Shown: piece by piece, positions 42,406-52,782 of the stretch
Layout: each line of letters begins with the position of its first letter
How positions within the stretch are numbered: the stretch's first letter is position 1
Assembly: GCF_000420665.1 (NCBI RefSeq)
Contig: NZ_ATVJ01000002.1
Coordinates: 546,913 to 610,912 of the forward strand
DNA: 64,000 nt
From: Ponticaulis koreensis DSM 19734
Lineage (GTDB): Bacteria > Pseudomonadota > Alphaproteobacteria > Caulobacterales > Hyphomonadaceae
Reading direction: 5' to 3'
The notes under the pieces: generated by a model
Databases searched by the model: none
Told to the model about the DNA's origin: nothing
Seen by the model: the letters and a program-made list of their open reading frames with translations, nothing else
Made by a program: the position numbers and the translations under genes

Positions 42406-43728
42406 TCAGCGGCTCCCTCGCCGGTTCTGCAGGCGGTCGCGCAAGTCCTCGAGATAACTAAGCTTCTCTCGAATGCTTTTCTCGCGTCCCTCACCTTTTG
42501 GATCATATATATTCAAACGCCTAACGCCTTCCGGAAAATAATGCTGCCCGGAGAAGGTATGCTCGGTGTCATGGTCATAGATATAGCCATCGCCATACCC
42601 CTGATCTTTCATCATATCCGTCGGCGCGTTCAGGATATGCTTTGGCGGATTGAGATGCCCCGTCTCACGCGCGGCCAGCTTGGCATTCTGGATCGCCATC
42701 TTCACTGCGTTTGACTTAGGCGCCGTCGCCAGATGAATCACGGCATGCGCAATAGGGTATTCGCCTTCCGGCATGCCAAGGCGTTCAAACGCTCGCGCCG
42801 CCTCAGACGCGACCATGAGCGCGGTCGGGTCGGCAAGGCCGATATCCTCGCTCGCGATCACAACGAGGCGACGCGCAATATAACGTGGATCTTCACCGCC
42901 CTGCAGCATACGCATCAGCCAGTACATGGCCGCATCCGGATCAGAGCCACGGATCGATTTGTGGAGCGCCGAGATGAGATTGTAATGCCCCTCGCCCGCT
43001 TTGTCATAAGCGGCAGCACGCGTGGTCACGAGCTTTTTCAGCTGTGCGAGGTTTAGCGTTCCGCGATTGCCTGCATAGCGATAGACGTCCTCGACCATGC
43101 CAAGGAAATACCGGCCATCACCTCCCGCCATACCGGTGAGGTAGTCTACGCCCTCAGGCGTGAGCGGCAGCGGATCACCCGTGTGCGCCTCGGCACGTGC
43201 GATGAGCTTGTCGAGCGATGAACGCTCCAGCGCCTCAAGCACGAGCACCTGACATCGCGACAGCAGCGCGCCATTGAGCTCGAAACTTGGGTTTTCTGTG
43301 GTCGCGCCTACGAGCGTGACAACACCCTTCTCGACATATGGAAGGAAGCTATCCTGCTGGGCTTTGTTAAAACGGTGGATCTCATCTACGAAAAGCAGCG
43401 TCCCCTGCCCCATGGAGCGGCGGTGTTCTGCTTTTTCAAAAACCGTACGCAGGTCTTTCACGCCAGAGAAGACCGCGGAAAGGGCCTCGAAATGCAGCCC
43501 GGTGCCATCTGCCAGCAATTGAGCAATGGTCGTCTTCCCGACACCCGGAGGCCCCCAGAGGATGACGGATGACAAGCGGCCGGAGGCAATCATACGCCCG
43601 AGGGGCCCATCCGCACCGATCAGATGGTCCTGCCCAACGACCTCAGAGAGTTTCTGAGGCCGAATCGCCTCAGCGAGAGGCTGAGGCGCGTTTTTATCTA
43701 AACCGGCTGCCTGGAAGAGGTCGCTCAC
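42406..43728 (-). CDS. rarA: Replication-associated recombination protein A (MgsA/WRNIP1)
   Basis: A 440-residue AAA+ ATPase acting at stalled replication forks. Visible are Walker A GPPGVGKTT, Walker B FVDEIHRFNKAQQD, sensor ATTENPSFELN, and the C-terminal tetramerisation part with HYNLISALHKSIRGSDPDAAMYWLMRMLQGGEDPRYIARRL. Its start lies two bases after the protease stop, so it is likely co-transcribed with it. Confidence 0.95.
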   Translation of the reverse strand: MSDLFQAAGLDKNAPQPLAEAIRPQKLSEVVGQDHLIGADGPLGRMIASGRLSSVILWGPPGVGKTTIAQLLADGTGLHFEALSAVFSGVKDLRTVFEKAEHRRSMGQGTLLFVDEIHRFNKAQQDSFLPYVEKGVVTLVGATTENPSFELNGALLSRCQVLVLEALERSSLDKLIARAEAHTGDPLPLTPEGVDYLTGMAGGDGRYFLGMVEDVYRYAGNRGTLNLAQLKKLVTTRAAAYDKAGEGHYNLISALHKSIRGSDPDAAMYWLMRMLQGGEDPRYIARRLVVIASEDIGLADPTALMVASEAARAFERLGMPEGEYPIAHAVIHLATAPKSNAVKMAIQNAKLAARETGHLNPPKHILNAPTDMMKDQGYGDGYIYDHDTEHTFSGQHYFPEGVRRLNIYDPKGEGREKSIREKLSYLEDLRDRLQNRRGSR

Positions 43729-43730
43729 GC

Positions 43731-45185
43731 CTAGAGCCTGAAACTCTGTGACAGGCGCCGTCCATTACGATCGACAGCGATCTGCCAGACACGCAGCTTG
43801 CTGCCATCTTCAGCCTCGGCATTGAGGGCCTCTTCAAGCTCTTCAACTGTTGTGATCGCCTGACCGTTCACTTCGATAACAATGTCGCCCGGACGCACAC
43901 CAGAGCGGTAAGCGTAAGACCGGCGAACGATACGGTTTACGAGGACACCCTCATCAAACGGGTCACGGCGAAGTTCTTCTGCCAGCGCAGGTGACAGGTT
44001 CGCGACCTCTGCGCCCGAAAGCGGGTTCTCACCTTCCAGAAGGATAAGTTCGGCATCCGTTGCACCAGGAGGCGCTGTGACCGTCATATTGAGCGTACGC
44101 TGCTCACCGTTTCGGAGAATACTGATCGGCGCTGAGTCACCCGCTGCGAGCGTTGCAGACAGGAAGCGAAGACCATTCTCATCAAAAACATCGCGGCCAT
44201 CAAATTTCAGGAGCAAGTCGCCGCGGCGAAGACCTGCGAGATCGGCAGGACCATCAGGATAGATTTCGGTCACAAGAAGCCCGCCCGGACGCTCCAGTTC
44301 CATTGAGCGTGCAATCTCTGCCGTAACAGCCTGACCGCGCAGCCCAACCCAGGGACGCACTACACGGCCCTCATTGATGGCAGAATCAACAATACGGCGC
44401 ACCATCTCCGACGGAATGGCAAAGCCAATCCCGTTCGACCCGCCAGAGCGTGAGAAGATCGCGGTGTTCACACCAACCAACCGACCGGCGTTATCAATCA
44501 ACGCGCCGCCCGAGTTACCCGGATTGATGGCTGCGTCTGTCTGAATAAAGAACGCATAGTCAGAGATACCGACGTCTGTACGCGCTGTCGCAGACACGAT
44601 CCCGCTGGTGACTGTCTGGCCAACACCAAAAGGGTTGCCAATCGCCAGTACGAGGTCGCCCACTTCAACGAGGCGCGTATCTGCATATTGAAGCGTCGGC
44701 AGAACCTCTCCTTCAGGATCGATACGCAGAACAGCAAGGTCTGTACGCTCATCAGCGAGCACCAGCTCCGCTTCAAACTCGCGACGGTCAGACAACACCA
44801 CGCGCAGCGCGTCTGCGCCCTGCACGACGTGATTGTTCGTCACGATGACGCCGTCCTCGCCCACAATCACACCTGAACCAAGAGAGGACTCAACGCGCTC
44901 TTGCGGCACGCCAAAAGAATTCGGCCCGAAAAAGCGATCAAAGAATGGGTGCCCGGAATACGGATTGGCCGACTGGCGCACCAGACGTTCGGAATAAACG
45001 TTTACAACAGCCGGTGACGCTTCGCGGACAAGCGGCGCAAAAGACATCTGAATGTCGTCGCGGCTTTCTGGAAGCAATTGCGCATTTGCCGGGGTCATAA
45101 CCGGCAGAAGCAGAAGACAAGCGAGCGCGACCAGGGCCGCGCTCAAAGCTAGAAGAATTTTATTTATGTGTCGTGTCATGATCAT
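43731..45185 (-). CDS. Do/DegP-family periplasmic serine protease
   Basis: A 484-residue HtrA-type protease. The signal peptide is to about residue 35. The triad is His119 (NNHVVQG), Asp149 (RTDLAVLRID) and Ser225 (NPGNSGGAL). Two PDZ domains follow, seen at GLLVTEIYPDGPADLAGLRRGDLLLKFDG and GVLVNRIVRRSYAYRSGVRPGDIVIEVNG. It degrades or refolds damaged periplasmic proteins. It lies 77 bases after rplQ with no clear terminator, so part of its expression may come from the ribosomal operon. Confidence 0.95.
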   Translation of the reverse strand: MIMTRHINKILLALSAALVALACLLLLPVMTPANAQLLPESRDDIQMSFAPLVREASPAVVNVYSERLVRQSANPYSGHPFFDRFFGPNSFGVPQERVESSLGSGVIVGEDGVIVTNNHVVQGADALRVVLSDRREFEAELVLADERTDLAVLRIDPEGEVLPTLQYADTRLVEVGDLVLAIGNPFGVGQTVTSGIVSATARTDVGISDYAFFIQTDAAINPGNSGGALIDNAGRLVGVNTAIFSRSGGSNGIGFAIPSEMVRRIVDSAINEGRVVRPWVGLRGQAVTAEIARSMELERPGGLLVTEIYPDGPADLAGLRRGDLLLKFDGRDVFDENGLRFLSATLAAGDSAPISILRNGEQRTLNMTVTAPPGATDAELILLEGENPLSGAEVANLSPALAEELRRDPFDEGVLVNRIVRRSYAYRSGVRPGDIVIEVNGQAITTVEELEEALNAEAEDGSKLRVWQIAVDRNGRRLSQSFRL

Positions 45186-45262
45186 GAGTAAACCCTCCGA
45201 CCATGTCCGGATTTGGGCGGTTTCTGGCCAAACTGCAAGACCCGCTCCAAATTCAGCAGCGC

Positions 45263-45685
45263 TTAGTCGTCAGCGAGCTCGAGCTCAGCTGCGACACGCT
45301 CACGGTCACCTTTGCCTTTAGCGTCTTCGTCACGTTCGACGAATTCGATAACAGCCATAGGCGCATTGTCGCCGTGACGGAAGCCAGCTTTCATCACACG
45401 AACGTAACCACCGTTACGCTCTTCATAGCGAGGACCGAGAACGTCGAAGAGTTTCTTCGCCATCTCAACGTTGCGCAGTTTAGAAATTGCGCGACGACGG
45501 GAAGCGAGATCGCCCTTCTTAGCGAGAGTAACCAGCTTCTCAATGATTGGACGCAGGTCTTTCGCCTTAGGCAGAGTCGTCACGATCTGCTCATGTTCAA
45601 TCAGAGACGACGCCATGTTAGCGAACATCGCTTTGCGGTGCTCTGACGTGCGGTTGAGTTTACGATGTGCGAGTCCGTGACGCAT
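45263..45685 (-). CDS. rplQ: 50S ribosomal protein L17
   Basis: A 140-residue protein starting [32 protein letters not shown], the standard L17 start, with a charged acidic tail. It is the last ribosomal gene of the superoperon, 29 bases after rpoA. Confidence 0.97.
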   Translation of the reverse strand: MRHGLAHRKLNRTSEHRKAMFANMASSLIEHEQIVTTLPKAKDLRPIIEKLVTLAKKGDLASRRRAISKLRNVEMAKKLFDVLGPRYEERNGGYVRVMKAGFRHGDNAPMAVIEFVERDEDAKGKGDRERVAAELELADD

Positions 45686-45714
45686 GACTAAACTTCCTTA
45701 TCGGCTCTTCGCCG

Positions 45715-46752
45715 TTAGATCTGATCTTCGTATTTTTTGGCCAGGCCTTCGATATCTTCAGGCGGCCAGCTTGGTACGTCCATACCGAGGTGCAGGCCCA
45801 TTCCGGCGAGCACTTCTTTGATCTCGTTCAGAGACTTACGACCGAAGTTCGGCGTACGAAGCATTTCAGCTTCAGACTTCTGAATGAGGTCACCGATATA
45901 AACGATGTTATCATTCTTCAGGCAGTTCGCAGAGCGTACAGACAGCTCAAGCTCATCAACCTTCTTGAGAAGGACTGGGTTGAAGCCGAGATCCGGCTCG
46001 TCGTCCTGCTCAGATTTGTCATCTGGCTCTTCGAAGTTGATGAAGAGACGCAGCTGGTCCTGAAGAATACGCGCTGCATAAGCAACAGCATCTTCCGGAG
46101 AAATCGAACCGTCAGTTTCAACGTCAAGCATCAGCTTGTCATAGTCGAGAACCTGACCTTCACGTGTGTCTTCCACACGGTAGCCAACACGGCGAACCGG
46201 AGAGAAGATCGCGTCGATCGGAATGAAACCGATCGGAGAGTCTTCAGCGCGGTTACGCTCTGCAGCCACATAGCCTTTACCAGTGTCGACCGTGAACTCC
46301 ATACGTACGTCTGCGCCCTCGTCGAGCGTGCAGATGACCAGATCAGGGTTCAGGATTTCAACGTCGCCAGTTGTTTCGATCTGACCAGCTTTAACTTCGC
46401 CAGCGCCGCTTGCACGGAGCGTCATACGTTTAGCTGTGTCAGACACCATGCGAACTGCAACCTGCTTGAGGTTCAGAACGATGGTCGTGACGTCTTCACG
46501 AACGCCAGGAATTGAAGAAAACTCGTGAACAACACCGTCAATCTGCATGCCGGTGATAGCCGAACCTTGCAGAGAAGACAGAAGAACGCGGCGAAGCGCG
46601 TTACCGAGCGTTGTGCCGAAGCCACGCTCGAGCGGCTCTACTACGAGAGTCGCTTTACGGAGAGCGTCAAATCCGTGCTCAACAACAGGGCGAGCGGGAC
46701 GGATAAGTTCTTTCCAATTTTTGTCGTTGACGACGGCAATTGAGCCTGACAT
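45715..46752 (-). CDS. rpoA: RNA polymerase alpha subunit
   Basis: A 345-residue protein. The N-terminal dimerisation domain has [28 protein letters not shown]; the C-terminal domain has [48 protein letters not shown], which contacts UP elements and activators. The frame is open to 46920 but AAGGA precedes the ATG at 46752 and the product then has the usual length. It is 31 bases after rpsK. Confidence 0.98.
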   Translation of the reverse strand: MSGSIAVVNDKNWKELIRPARPVVEHGFDALRKATLVVEPLERGFGTTLGNALRRVLLSSLQGSAITGMQIDGVVHEFSSIPGVREDVTTIVLNLKQVAVRMVSDTAKRMTLRASGAGEVKAGQIETTGDVEILNPDLVICTLDEGADVRMEFTVDTGKGYVAAERNRAEDSPIGFIPIDAIFSPVRRVGYRVEDTREGQVLDYDKLMLDVETDGSISPEDAVAYAARILQDQLRLFINFEEPDDKSEQDDEPDLGFNPVLLKKVDELELSVRSANCLKNDNIVYIGDLIQKSEAEMLRTPNFGRKSLNEIKEVLAGMGLHLGMDVPSWPPEDIEGLAKKYEDQI

Positions 46753-46783
46753 CGCGAATTCCTTCAGATCTGGGGAGGTAGGG

Positions 46784-47173
46784 TTATACGCGGCGACGTT
46801 TTGGCGGGCGGCACCCGTTGTGCGGGATCGGAGTCGTATCACGGATAGATGTGATTGTGAAACCGACATTCTGAAGCGCACGGAGAGCTGATTCGCGGCC
46901 AGAACCCGGACCACGTACATTCACTTCGAGTGTACGCATGCCGTGCTCTTGAGCTTTGCGGCCTGCATCCTCAGCAGCCATCTGAGCTGCGTACGGAGTA
47001 GACTTACGAGAGCCCTTAAAACCCATGTGACCAGCAGACGACCAGGAAATAGTGTTACCCTGGGAATCAGAGATCGTGATCATCGTGTTGTTGAAGCTGG
47101 AGTTCACGTGGCAAACGCCGGAAGTAATATTCTTCCGTTCGCGACGGCGAACCCGAGTAGTGTCTTTAGCCAT
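46784..47173 (-). CDS. rpsK: 30S ribosomal protein S11
   Basis: A 129-residue protein with [21 protein letters not shown] and the conserved C-terminal [18 protein letters not shown]. It forms part of the 30S platform. It is 18 bases after rpsM. Confidence 0.98.
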   Translation of the reverse strand: MAKDTTRVRRRERKNITSGVCHVNSSFNNTMITISDSQGNTISWSSAGHMGFKGSRKSTPYAAQMAAEDAGRKAQEHGMRTLEVNVRGPGSGRESALRALQNVGFTITSIRDTTPIPHNGCRPPKRRRV

Positions 47174-47191
47174 AATACTTGGTTCCCAGCC

Positions 47192-47560
47192 TTATTTCTT
47201 CTTACCAGCGATCGGCTTAGCCGGACCTTTGCGGGTGCGCGCATTAGTGTGCGTACGCTGACCGCGAACTGGAAGACCGCGACGGTGACGAAGACCGCGA
47301 TAGCAACCAAGGTCCATAAGACGCTTGATGTTCATCGCAGTTTCGCGACGCAGGTCACCTTCTACAAGGTAATCCGCATCGATTGTTTCGCGAACTTGAA
47401 TGACTTCGGCATCTGTCAGGTCAGCGACGCGACGATCCGATGTGATACCGACTTTTTCACAGATATCCTTGGCCATTGCCGGGCCAATCCCGTGAATATA
47501 ACGGAGCGCGATTTCAACGCGCTTATTGGTCGGTATGTTGACGCCAGCAATACGGGCCAA
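47192..47560 (-). CDS. rpsM: 30S ribosomal protein S13 (TTG start)
   Basis: A 122-residue S13 with [25 protein letters not shown] at the start and the basic C-terminal [28 protein letters not shown]. The only start that gives the family's N-terminus is a TTG at 47560, with GGAGA seven bases upstream. An ATG at 47710 is far upstream of the domain and overlaps the promoter. S13 binds the 30S head and contacts L5 across the interface. A strong promoter lies upstream. Confidence 0.95.
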   Translation of the reverse strand: MARIAGVNIPTNKRVEIALRYIHGIGPAMAKDICEKVGITSDRRVADLTDAEVIQVRETIDADYLVEGDLRRETAMNIKRLMDLGCYRGLRHRRGLPVRGQRTHTNARTRKGPAKPIAGKKK

Positions 47561-47660
47561 GCTACTTCTCCGTTTAAAACTTATTGATCCGAGACATAAG
47601 GTAATTTTGCGATGACTAATCGCCTGTACAAAACGCGCCCATGACTCGCAGAAGCCGCGT

Positions 47661-47688
47661 CTTATACGTGTCTGAGGGGCCACGTCAA
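47661..47688 (-). promoter_or_regulatory. Sigma-70-type promoter for rpsM-rpsK-rpoA-rplQ
   Basis: On the minus strand TTGACG (47683-47688) and TATAAG (47661-47666) are 16 bases apart, near consensus. It lies about 100 bases upstream of the rpsM start, in the 164-base gap after adk. Confidence 0.8.
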
Positions 47689-47724
47689 TAGCTGAGTGGC
47701 ACCCAGACACAATTTACTTACAGG

Positions 47725-48342
47725 TTAGTTATTTCCCCCAAGAAGCTTCGAGAGGAACCCTTTTTTTTCGTCGCCAGACTGCTTTGCCAGTGCGGCGTCA
47801 ATCTCTGCAGCGACTTTTTCGATGCTCCCCATGCCATCAACCTCTGTGAGTTTCTTACGCTCGGCATAGATTGGCAGAAGTGGAGCTGTTTGCGCATTGT
47901 ACGCATCGATTCGTTTTTTGAAGGTCTCAGGGTTATCGTCTTCACGTCCCTGTTCTTCAAAACGCTTCGTCACACGGTCAAGGAGCGCTTCCTCGTCCAC
48001 GCGCAGACGAATGACGCAGTCGATCTCCTGATCGCGCTTGGCGAGCGTCTTATCGAGCGCCTCCGCCTGCGGAACCGTCCGAGGAAAGCCGTCAAAGATA
48101 AAGCCAGGCGCATCTTTGTGCGTGTCCAGCTGGTCTTCGATGAGTTCAATCACGATCTCATCAGACACGAGCTGTCCTGAGTCCATAATTGCAGCGACAC
48201 GCTGACCGAGTTCTGTGCCTGCACTGCGCGCGGCGCGAAGCATGTCACCTGTAGAGAGCTGGATGAACCCATGCTCAGTAACAAGGCGCTTTGCCTGTGT
48301 GCCTTTACCCGCGGCCGGTGGTCCGAACAGGATTAGGTTCAT
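47725..48342 (-). CDS. adk: Adenylate kinase
   Basis: A 205-residue short-type kinase. The P-loop is FGPPAAGKGTQ (residues 6-16), followed by STGDMLRAA and FDGFPRTVPQAEAL; the LID is the short form (GREDDNPETFKKRIDAYN). It has an extra basic C-terminal tail GDEKKGFLSKLLGGNN. It interconverts AMP, ADP and ATP. It overlaps secY by four bases, the usual secY-adk arrangement. Confidence 0.97.
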   Translation of the reverse strand: MNLILFGPPAAGKGTQAKRLVTEHGFIQLSTGDMLRAARSAGTELGQRVAAIMDSGQLVSDEIVIELIEDQLDTHKDAPGFIFDGFPRTVPQAEALDKTLAKRDQEIDCVIRLRVDEEALLDRVTKRFEEQGREDDNPETFKKRIDAYNAQTAPLLPIYAERKKLTEVDGMGSIEKVAAEIDAALAKQSGDEKKGFLSKLLGGNN

Positions 48343-49682
48343 CGTTTTTTACCCCCCAAACGAGACTTCTTGATCATGCCTTCGTACTGGTGTGCCACCA
48401 GATGAGACTGAATCTGTGTTACTGTATCCATAGTCACAGAAACAACAATAAGAAGCGATGTACCACCAAGGTAGAATGGAATACTCGGCACCTGTGCTCT
48501 GAGGATCTCCGGAAGGAGGCAGATAAAGGTCAGGTATGCCGCGCCAATCACTGTGAGTCGTGTGAGGACGAAGTCGAGATATTCGGCAGTACGTTTACCA
48601 GGACGGATACCTGGCACGAAACCACCGTATTTGCGCAGATTGTCCGCAGTTTCTTCCGGATTGAACACGATGGACGTGTAGAAGAACGCAAAGAAAATAA
48701 TCATCAGCGCATAAAGAAGAATGAAGCCGATCTGGCCAGGGCCAAGCAGCGCGACGACTGTGCCAAGAATACCGGCAGGCGCAGAACCGTCTGCTCCCAT
48801 AGTAAAGTTAGCAATCGTCGCAGGCAGAAGCAGAAGCGAAGATGCGAAGATTGGCGGGATAACACCGGCGGTATTCAGCTTGAGCGGCAGGAAGCTCGTC
48901 TGGCCCTGCTGCATCTGATTCCCTTGCTGGCGCTTCGGATACTGAATAAGGATCCGGCGCTGGGAACGCTCGATGAAGACGATGAATACGATCATCGCAA
49001 TCGCCATAAGCAGAATACCCGCAACGAACGGGAAGCTCATCGTGCCCGAATAGCTGGATGTCACCAGGTTGAAGATGGCTCGAGGCAGCTCTGCAACGAT
49101 GCCCGCAAAAATGATCAGCGAGATACCGTTACCTACGCCGCGGGAGGTAACCTGCTCACCCATCCACATCAGGAGGAGCGTACCACCGGTCATGGTCACA
49201 ACCGTTGAGATCGTGAAGAAGATCGACGACATGCCGTCCATGCGGGCTTCCTGCAGGCCCTGTGAGATACCAAAGGACTGAACCAGAGCGAACAATACCG
49301 TGAGGTAGCGCGTATACTGGTTGATCTGCTGCCTGCCCGTCTCGCCCTCTTTCTTCAGGCGCTCAAGCGATGGCGAAGCCGTCGTCATAAGCTGCATGAT
49401 GATCGACGCCGAAATGTACGGCATGACGTTCAGCGCAAAGATACCCATGCGCTCGATCGCACCACCCGCGAACATATTCAGGTTACCCAGAATACCACTC
49501 TGCTGTTGCTGGAACATGATCGCGAACTGAGCCGGGTCAATGCCGGGGATCGGGAGATAGGTACCGAGGCGATACGCCACCAGAATACCGAGAGTGAAGA
49601 GAATACGCTGCTGAAGCTCTTTGGCCTTACCAAAAGCTTCAAAGCTCATATTCTTCGCAAGCTGTTCTGTCGCTGACGCCAC
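48339..49682 (-). CDS. secY: Preprotein translocase subunit SecY
   Basis: A 447-residue channel protein with ten helices, LQQRILFTLGILVAYRLGTYLPIPGID at the start and the cytoplasmic loops QYPKRQQGNQM and GIRPGKRTAEYLD. The start codon is GTG with AAGGAGG upstream. SecY forms the protein-conducting pore with SecE and SecG. A terminator-like hairpin lies in the 115-base gap between rplO and secY. Confidence 0.97.
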   Translation of the reverse strand: MASATEQLAKNMSFEAFGKAKELQQRILFTLGILVAYRLGTYLPIPGIDPAQFAIMFQQQQSGILGNLNMFAGGAIERMGIFALNVMPYISASIIMQLMTTASPSLERLKKEGETGRQQINQYTRYLTVLFALVQSFGISQGLQEARMDGMSSIFFTISTVVTMTGGTLLLMWMGEQVTSRGVGNGISLIIFAGIVAELPRAIFNLVTSSYSGTMSFPFVAGILLMAIAMIVFIVFIERSQRRILIQYPKRQQGNQMQQGQTSFLPLKLNTAGVIPPIFASSLLLLPATIANFTMGADGSAPAGILGTVVALLGPGQIGFILLYALMIIFFAFFYTSIVFNPEETADNLRKYGGFVPGIRPGKRTAEYLDFVLTRLTVIGAAYLTFICLLPEILRAQVPSIPFYLGGTSLLIVVSVTMDTVTQIQSHLVAHQYEGMIKKSRLGGKKR

Positions 49683-49721
49683 ACGCGCCTCCTTATACCC
49701 GTTCGGCCCAAGTCATAATGC

Positions 49722-49754
49722 AAAAAGGCCTGCTGCCAAATGCAACAGGCCTTT
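49722..49754 (-). terminator. Terminator-like hairpin between rplO and secY
   Basis: Arms AAAGGCCTG/CAGGCCTTT (49724-49732 with 49746-49754) have a 13-base loop, and the minus strand continues with five T residues. It may act as a partial terminator or mRNA processing site inside the operon. Confidence 0.6.
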
Positions 49755-49797
49755 AAATCGGCACTTGGCACTGATTTGTGAAGCCTGAAATTAGGCT

Positions 49798-50277
49798 TTA
49801 TTCAGATTCGTCGGAAGACGGAGCTGTTACTGTGACATTTCCGCCAGCAGCTTTAACAGCTTCGATTGCCGCTTTAGACGCACCAGTAACGGTAATGTTC
49901 AGACCTTTAGGTGCATCACCTTTCGCGAGAAGGCGTACGCCGTCACGTGAACGACGTAGAACGCCGGATGTCACCAGGACTTCTTCAGTTACTTCAGCCT
50001 TGCCATCAATCTGACCGCTTTCGATCGCTTTCGCGATACGGCCGAGATTAACCCAGGTGTACTTCTTGGTGTTCGGCGCTTTGAAGCCACGCTTCGGAAG
50101 ACGCATATAGATAGGCATTTGCCCACCTTCGAAACCGTTAAGCGCAACACCTGAACGGGATTTCTGACCTTTGACACCGCGTCCGCCGGTTTTACCCGTG
50201 CCAGAGCCGACTCCGCGGCCTACACGCTTACGAGCTTGTACGGCGCCCGTGTTATCAGAGAGTTCATTGAGTTTCAT
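49798..50277 (-). CDS. rplO: 50S ribosomal protein L15
   Basis: A 159-residue protein with the Gly-rich [27 protein letters not shown] near the start and [27 protein letters not shown] at the end. It organises 23S rRNA late in assembly. It is 40 bases after rpmD. Confidence 0.98.
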   Translation of the reverse strand: MKLNELSDNTGAVQARKRVGRGVGSGTGKTGGRGVKGQKSRSGVALNGFEGGQMPIYMRLPKRGFKAPNTKKYTWVNLGRIAKAIESGQIDGKAEVTEEVLVTSGVLRRSRDGVRLLAKGDAPKGLNITVTGASKAAIEAVKAAGGNVTVTAPSSDESE

Positions 50278-50317
50278 GTCGATAACCTTACCAGAGCAGA
50301 CCGGCTAAATGCCGGGC

Positions 50318-50509
50318 TCAGGCCTTGTCTTCTACGATTTCAACCATGTGCTGAACCTTGGCAATCATGCCACGGACAGCCGGCGTATCTTCCAGCTCAC
50401 GCTCGCGACCGATCTTGTTCAGACCAAGGCCGACCAGCGTAGCACGCTGGTCATTCTTGCGACGGATCGGGCTACCGGTCTGGCGAACTGTAATAGTCTT
50501 TTTAGCCAT
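50318..50509 (-). CDS. rpmD: 50S ribosomal protein L30
   Basis: A 63-residue protein: [46 protein letters not shown]. Normal bacterial short L30, 11 bases after rpsE. Confidence 0.97.
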   Translation of the reverse strand: MAKKTITVRQTGSPIRRKNDQRATLVGLGLNKIGRERELEDTPAVRGMIAKVQHMVEIVEDKA

Positions 50510-50520
50510 AACGAGAGCTC

Positions 50521-51129
50521 CTAGTTCGCTGCGTCAGCCATGCCCGCTTCAGACGCACCATCAGCACGACGGCCGACAATGTCCTGAACCTTCAGGCCAC
50601 GCTTGGAAGCGACAGACCGTGGGCTGCTTTGGTTTTTGAGCGCGTCGAATGTCGCGCGGACCATGTTGTACGGGTTAGACGTGCCAAGAGACTTAGCAAC
50701 AACGTCCTGAACACCGAGAACATCGAGAACCGCACGCATCGGACCACCAGCGATAACGCCGGTACCCGGAGGCGCTGCACGGAGGACAACTTTACCAGCG
50801 CCGTGGCGACCACGACCATCATGGTGAAGTGTACGACCTTCGCGCAGTGGAACGCGGATCATTTTCTTCTTGGCTTCGTCAGTTGCCTTGCGGATCGCTT
50901 CAGGAACTTCACGCGCCTTACCGTGACCAAAGCCTACACGGCCCTTCTGGTCGCCGACTACGACGAGTGCAGCAAAACCGAAGTTCTTACCGCCTTTAAC
51001 AACTTTCGCGACGCGGTTGATTCCGACCAGGCGATCTACGAATTCGCTCTGCTCTTCTTCGCGCTTGTCCTTGCCCCGGCCACGGCCGCGACCACGGCCT
51101 TCACCGCTGCCTTTTCTTTCTTCAGCCAT
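50521..51129 (-). CDS. rpsE: 30S ribosomal protein S5
   Basis: A 202-residue protein. It starts with a charged Gly/Arg/Lys extension ([18 protein letters not shown]), then the S5 domains: [30 protein letters not shown] and [23 protein letters not shown]5 shapes the mRNA entry site and decoding accuracy. It ends with an acidic/Ala tail. Confidence 0.98.
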   Translation of the reverse strand: MAEERKGSGEGRGRGRGRGKDKREEEQSEFVDRLVGINRVAKVVKGGKNFGFAALVVVGDQKGRVGFGHGKAREVPEAIRKATDEAKKKMIRVPLREGRTLHHDGRGRHGAGKVVLRAAPPGTGVIAGGPMRAVLDVLGVQDVVAKSLGTSNPYNMVRATFDALKNQSSPRSVASKRGLKVQDIVGRRADGASEAGMADAAN

Positions 51130-51138
51130 TACCGTCTC

Positions 51139-51501
51139 CTAGAATTTCAGGCCGCCTTCACGCGCGGCATCAGCCAGCGCCTTGATACGACCGTGGAACA
51201 TGTAACCACCGCGGTCAAAGACAACGTCTTCCACACCAGCTTTAGAGGCACGTTCTGCGATCAGCTTGCCAATAGAGGCTGCTGCGTCAGATGTACCGCC
51301 GTTTGGCGTAGACGAGCGGAAGTCTTTTTCCTGCGTGGAAGCGAAAGCGAGCGTGATACCACGTTCGTCGTCGATCACCTGAGCGGCGATGTTCTTGGAG
51401 GAGCGCACCACGGACAGACGAGGACGACCAGTTGCCTGCTTGCGCAGTTTGGCACGAACCCGCTGAGCGCGACGCATGAGTTTTTCGCGTGGCGTCTTCA
51501 T
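51139..51501 (-). CDS. rplR: 50S ribosomal protein L18
   Basis: A 120-residue protein with [31 protein letters not shown] and the C-terminal [28 protein letters not shown]. It binds 5S rRNA. It is two bases after rplF. Confidence 0.98.
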   Translation of the reverse strand: MKTPREKLMRRAQRVRAKLRKQATGRPRLSVVRSSKNIAAQVIDDERGITLAFASTQEKDFRSSTPNGGTSDAAASIGKLIAERASKAGVEDVVFDRGGYMFHGRIKALADAAREGGLKF

Positions 51502-51503
51502 GG

Positions 51504-52034
51504 TTACTTCTTCTTACCTTCTTTGCGACGAACCTGCTCGCCGGCATAACGGATACCTTTGCCTTTGTATGGCTCAGGTGGACGATACTTGCGGATCTCT
51601 GCAGCGACCTGACCAACAGCTTGTTTGTCAGCGCCAGCAATCTTCACTTCCGTTGGCTTGGTAGAAGACAGTGAAATGCCTTCCGGAGCCTTGTAAATGA
51701 CATCGTGCGAGAAACCGAGCGAGAGCTTAACGTCGCTACCTTGCATTTGAGCACGGTAACCAACGCCTACGAGTTCGAGCTCTTTTTCATAACCTTCGGT
51801 AACACCGATGACCATGTTCTGAGCGCGAGCACGCATTGTGCCCCACATTGCGCGAGCACGTTTGGATTCATCCCTAGGCGTGAACGTAACAGAGTTGTCG
51901 CTGACTTCGACGTTTACGTCGTCAACAACAGTCAGTGTCAGTTCGCCTTTAGGGCCCTTCGCGGTGAGCACCCGGTCTGCAAGAGACAGAGTAGCTTTGC
52001 CACCTTCGACAGGAAGTTTACCGATACGAGACAT
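51504..52034 (-). CDS. rplF: 50S ribosomal protein L6
   Basis: A 176-residue protein with two repeated domains, starting MSRIGKLPV and ending with [29 protein letters not shown], the conserved L6 tail near the GTPase centre. Confidence 0.98.
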   Translation of the reverse strand: MSRIGKLPVEGGKATLSLADRVLTAKGPKGELTLTVVDDVNVEVSDNSVTFTPRDESKRARAMWGTMRARAQNMVIGVTEGYEKELELVGVGYRAQMQGSDVKLSLGFSHDVIYKAPEGISLSSTKPTEVKIAGADKQAVGQVAAEIRKYRPPEPYKGKGIRYAGEQVRRKEGKKK

Positions 52035-52049
52035 ACCTTGTTCCTTCCC

Positions 52050-52445
52050 TTAAACGACCCGGCAAAGGATTTCGCCACCCACATTCTCGTTACGCGCAGT
52101 GTTGTCAGACATGACACCTTTAGGCGTAGAGAGAATGGAAATGCCTAGACCGTTCTGTACGAGCGGCAGATCCTTCACAGAAGAATAAACACGACGGCCT
52201 GGTTTTGAAATCCGGCGGATTTCAGAGATAACCGGTGAACCGTCATAATATTTAAGTTCGATGTCGATGTTCTTTTTGCCGTCTTTTTCGACTTCCGTGT
52301 AACCACGGATATAGCCTTCAGACTGAAGAACCTCGAGCACGCGAACGCGAAGCTTCGATGCCGGCGTGGTCACTACTGACTTACCGCGCATCTGAGCGTT
52401 ACGGATACGTGTCAGCATATCGCCGAGAGGATCAGAAATGTTCAT
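52050..52445 (-). CDS. rpsH: 30S ribosomal protein S8
   Basis: A 131-residue protein with [17 protein letters not shown] at the start and [33 protein letters not shown] at the end. It is a primary 16S rRNA binder and, in E. coli, the spc operon repressor. Confidence 0.98.
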   Translation of the reverse strand: MNISDPLGDMLTRIRNAQMRGKSVVTTPASKLRVRVLEVLQSEGYIRGYTEVEKDGKKNIDIELKYYDGSPVISEIRRISKPGRRVYSSVKDLPLVQNGLGISILSTPKGVMSDNTARNENVGGEILCRVV

Positions 52446-52459
52446 TTAGATGCCCTCCC

Positions 52460-52765
52460 TTACCAGCTAGATTTGACCATGCCAGGAACCTTACCAAGGT
52501 TGCCCAGCTCGCGAAGTGCCACACGTGACATCTTCAGCTTACGATAATAACCACGCGGACGACCGGTGACTTCGCAACGGTTGCGAACCCGGATCGGCGC
52601 GGAGTTGCGCGGAAGCGCTGCCAGTTTGAGGCGAGCTTCGAAACGCTCTTCCAGCGGCAAATCTTCGTTAGCGATCGCAGCTTTCAGACGCTCACGGCGA
52701 CCGGCGTACTTTTTAACAAGCGCTTTACGCTTGTTGTTGCGTTCAATAGCAGACTTTTTAGCCAT
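52460..52765 (-). CDS. rpsN: 30S ribosomal protein S14
   Basis: A 101-residue S14 of the long, zinc-free type: [30 protein letters not shown] at the C-terminal part with the zinc Cys pairs missing. It is normal for alphaproteobacteria. Confidence 0.98.
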   Translation of the reverse strand: MAKKSAIERNNKRKALVKKYAGRRERLKAAIANEDLPLEERFEARLKLAALPRNSAPIRVRNRCEVTGRPRGYYRKLKMSRVALRELGNLGKVPGMVKSSW

Positions 52766-52782
52766 TTCTTGTCTCCCCGCGC

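Noticed and set aside
50629..51549. Long plus-strand frame (306 codons) opposite rpsE and rplR
   Set aside because: Antisense shadow of conserved ribosomal genes. Long opposite frames are common in this coding bias, and the product resembles nothing.
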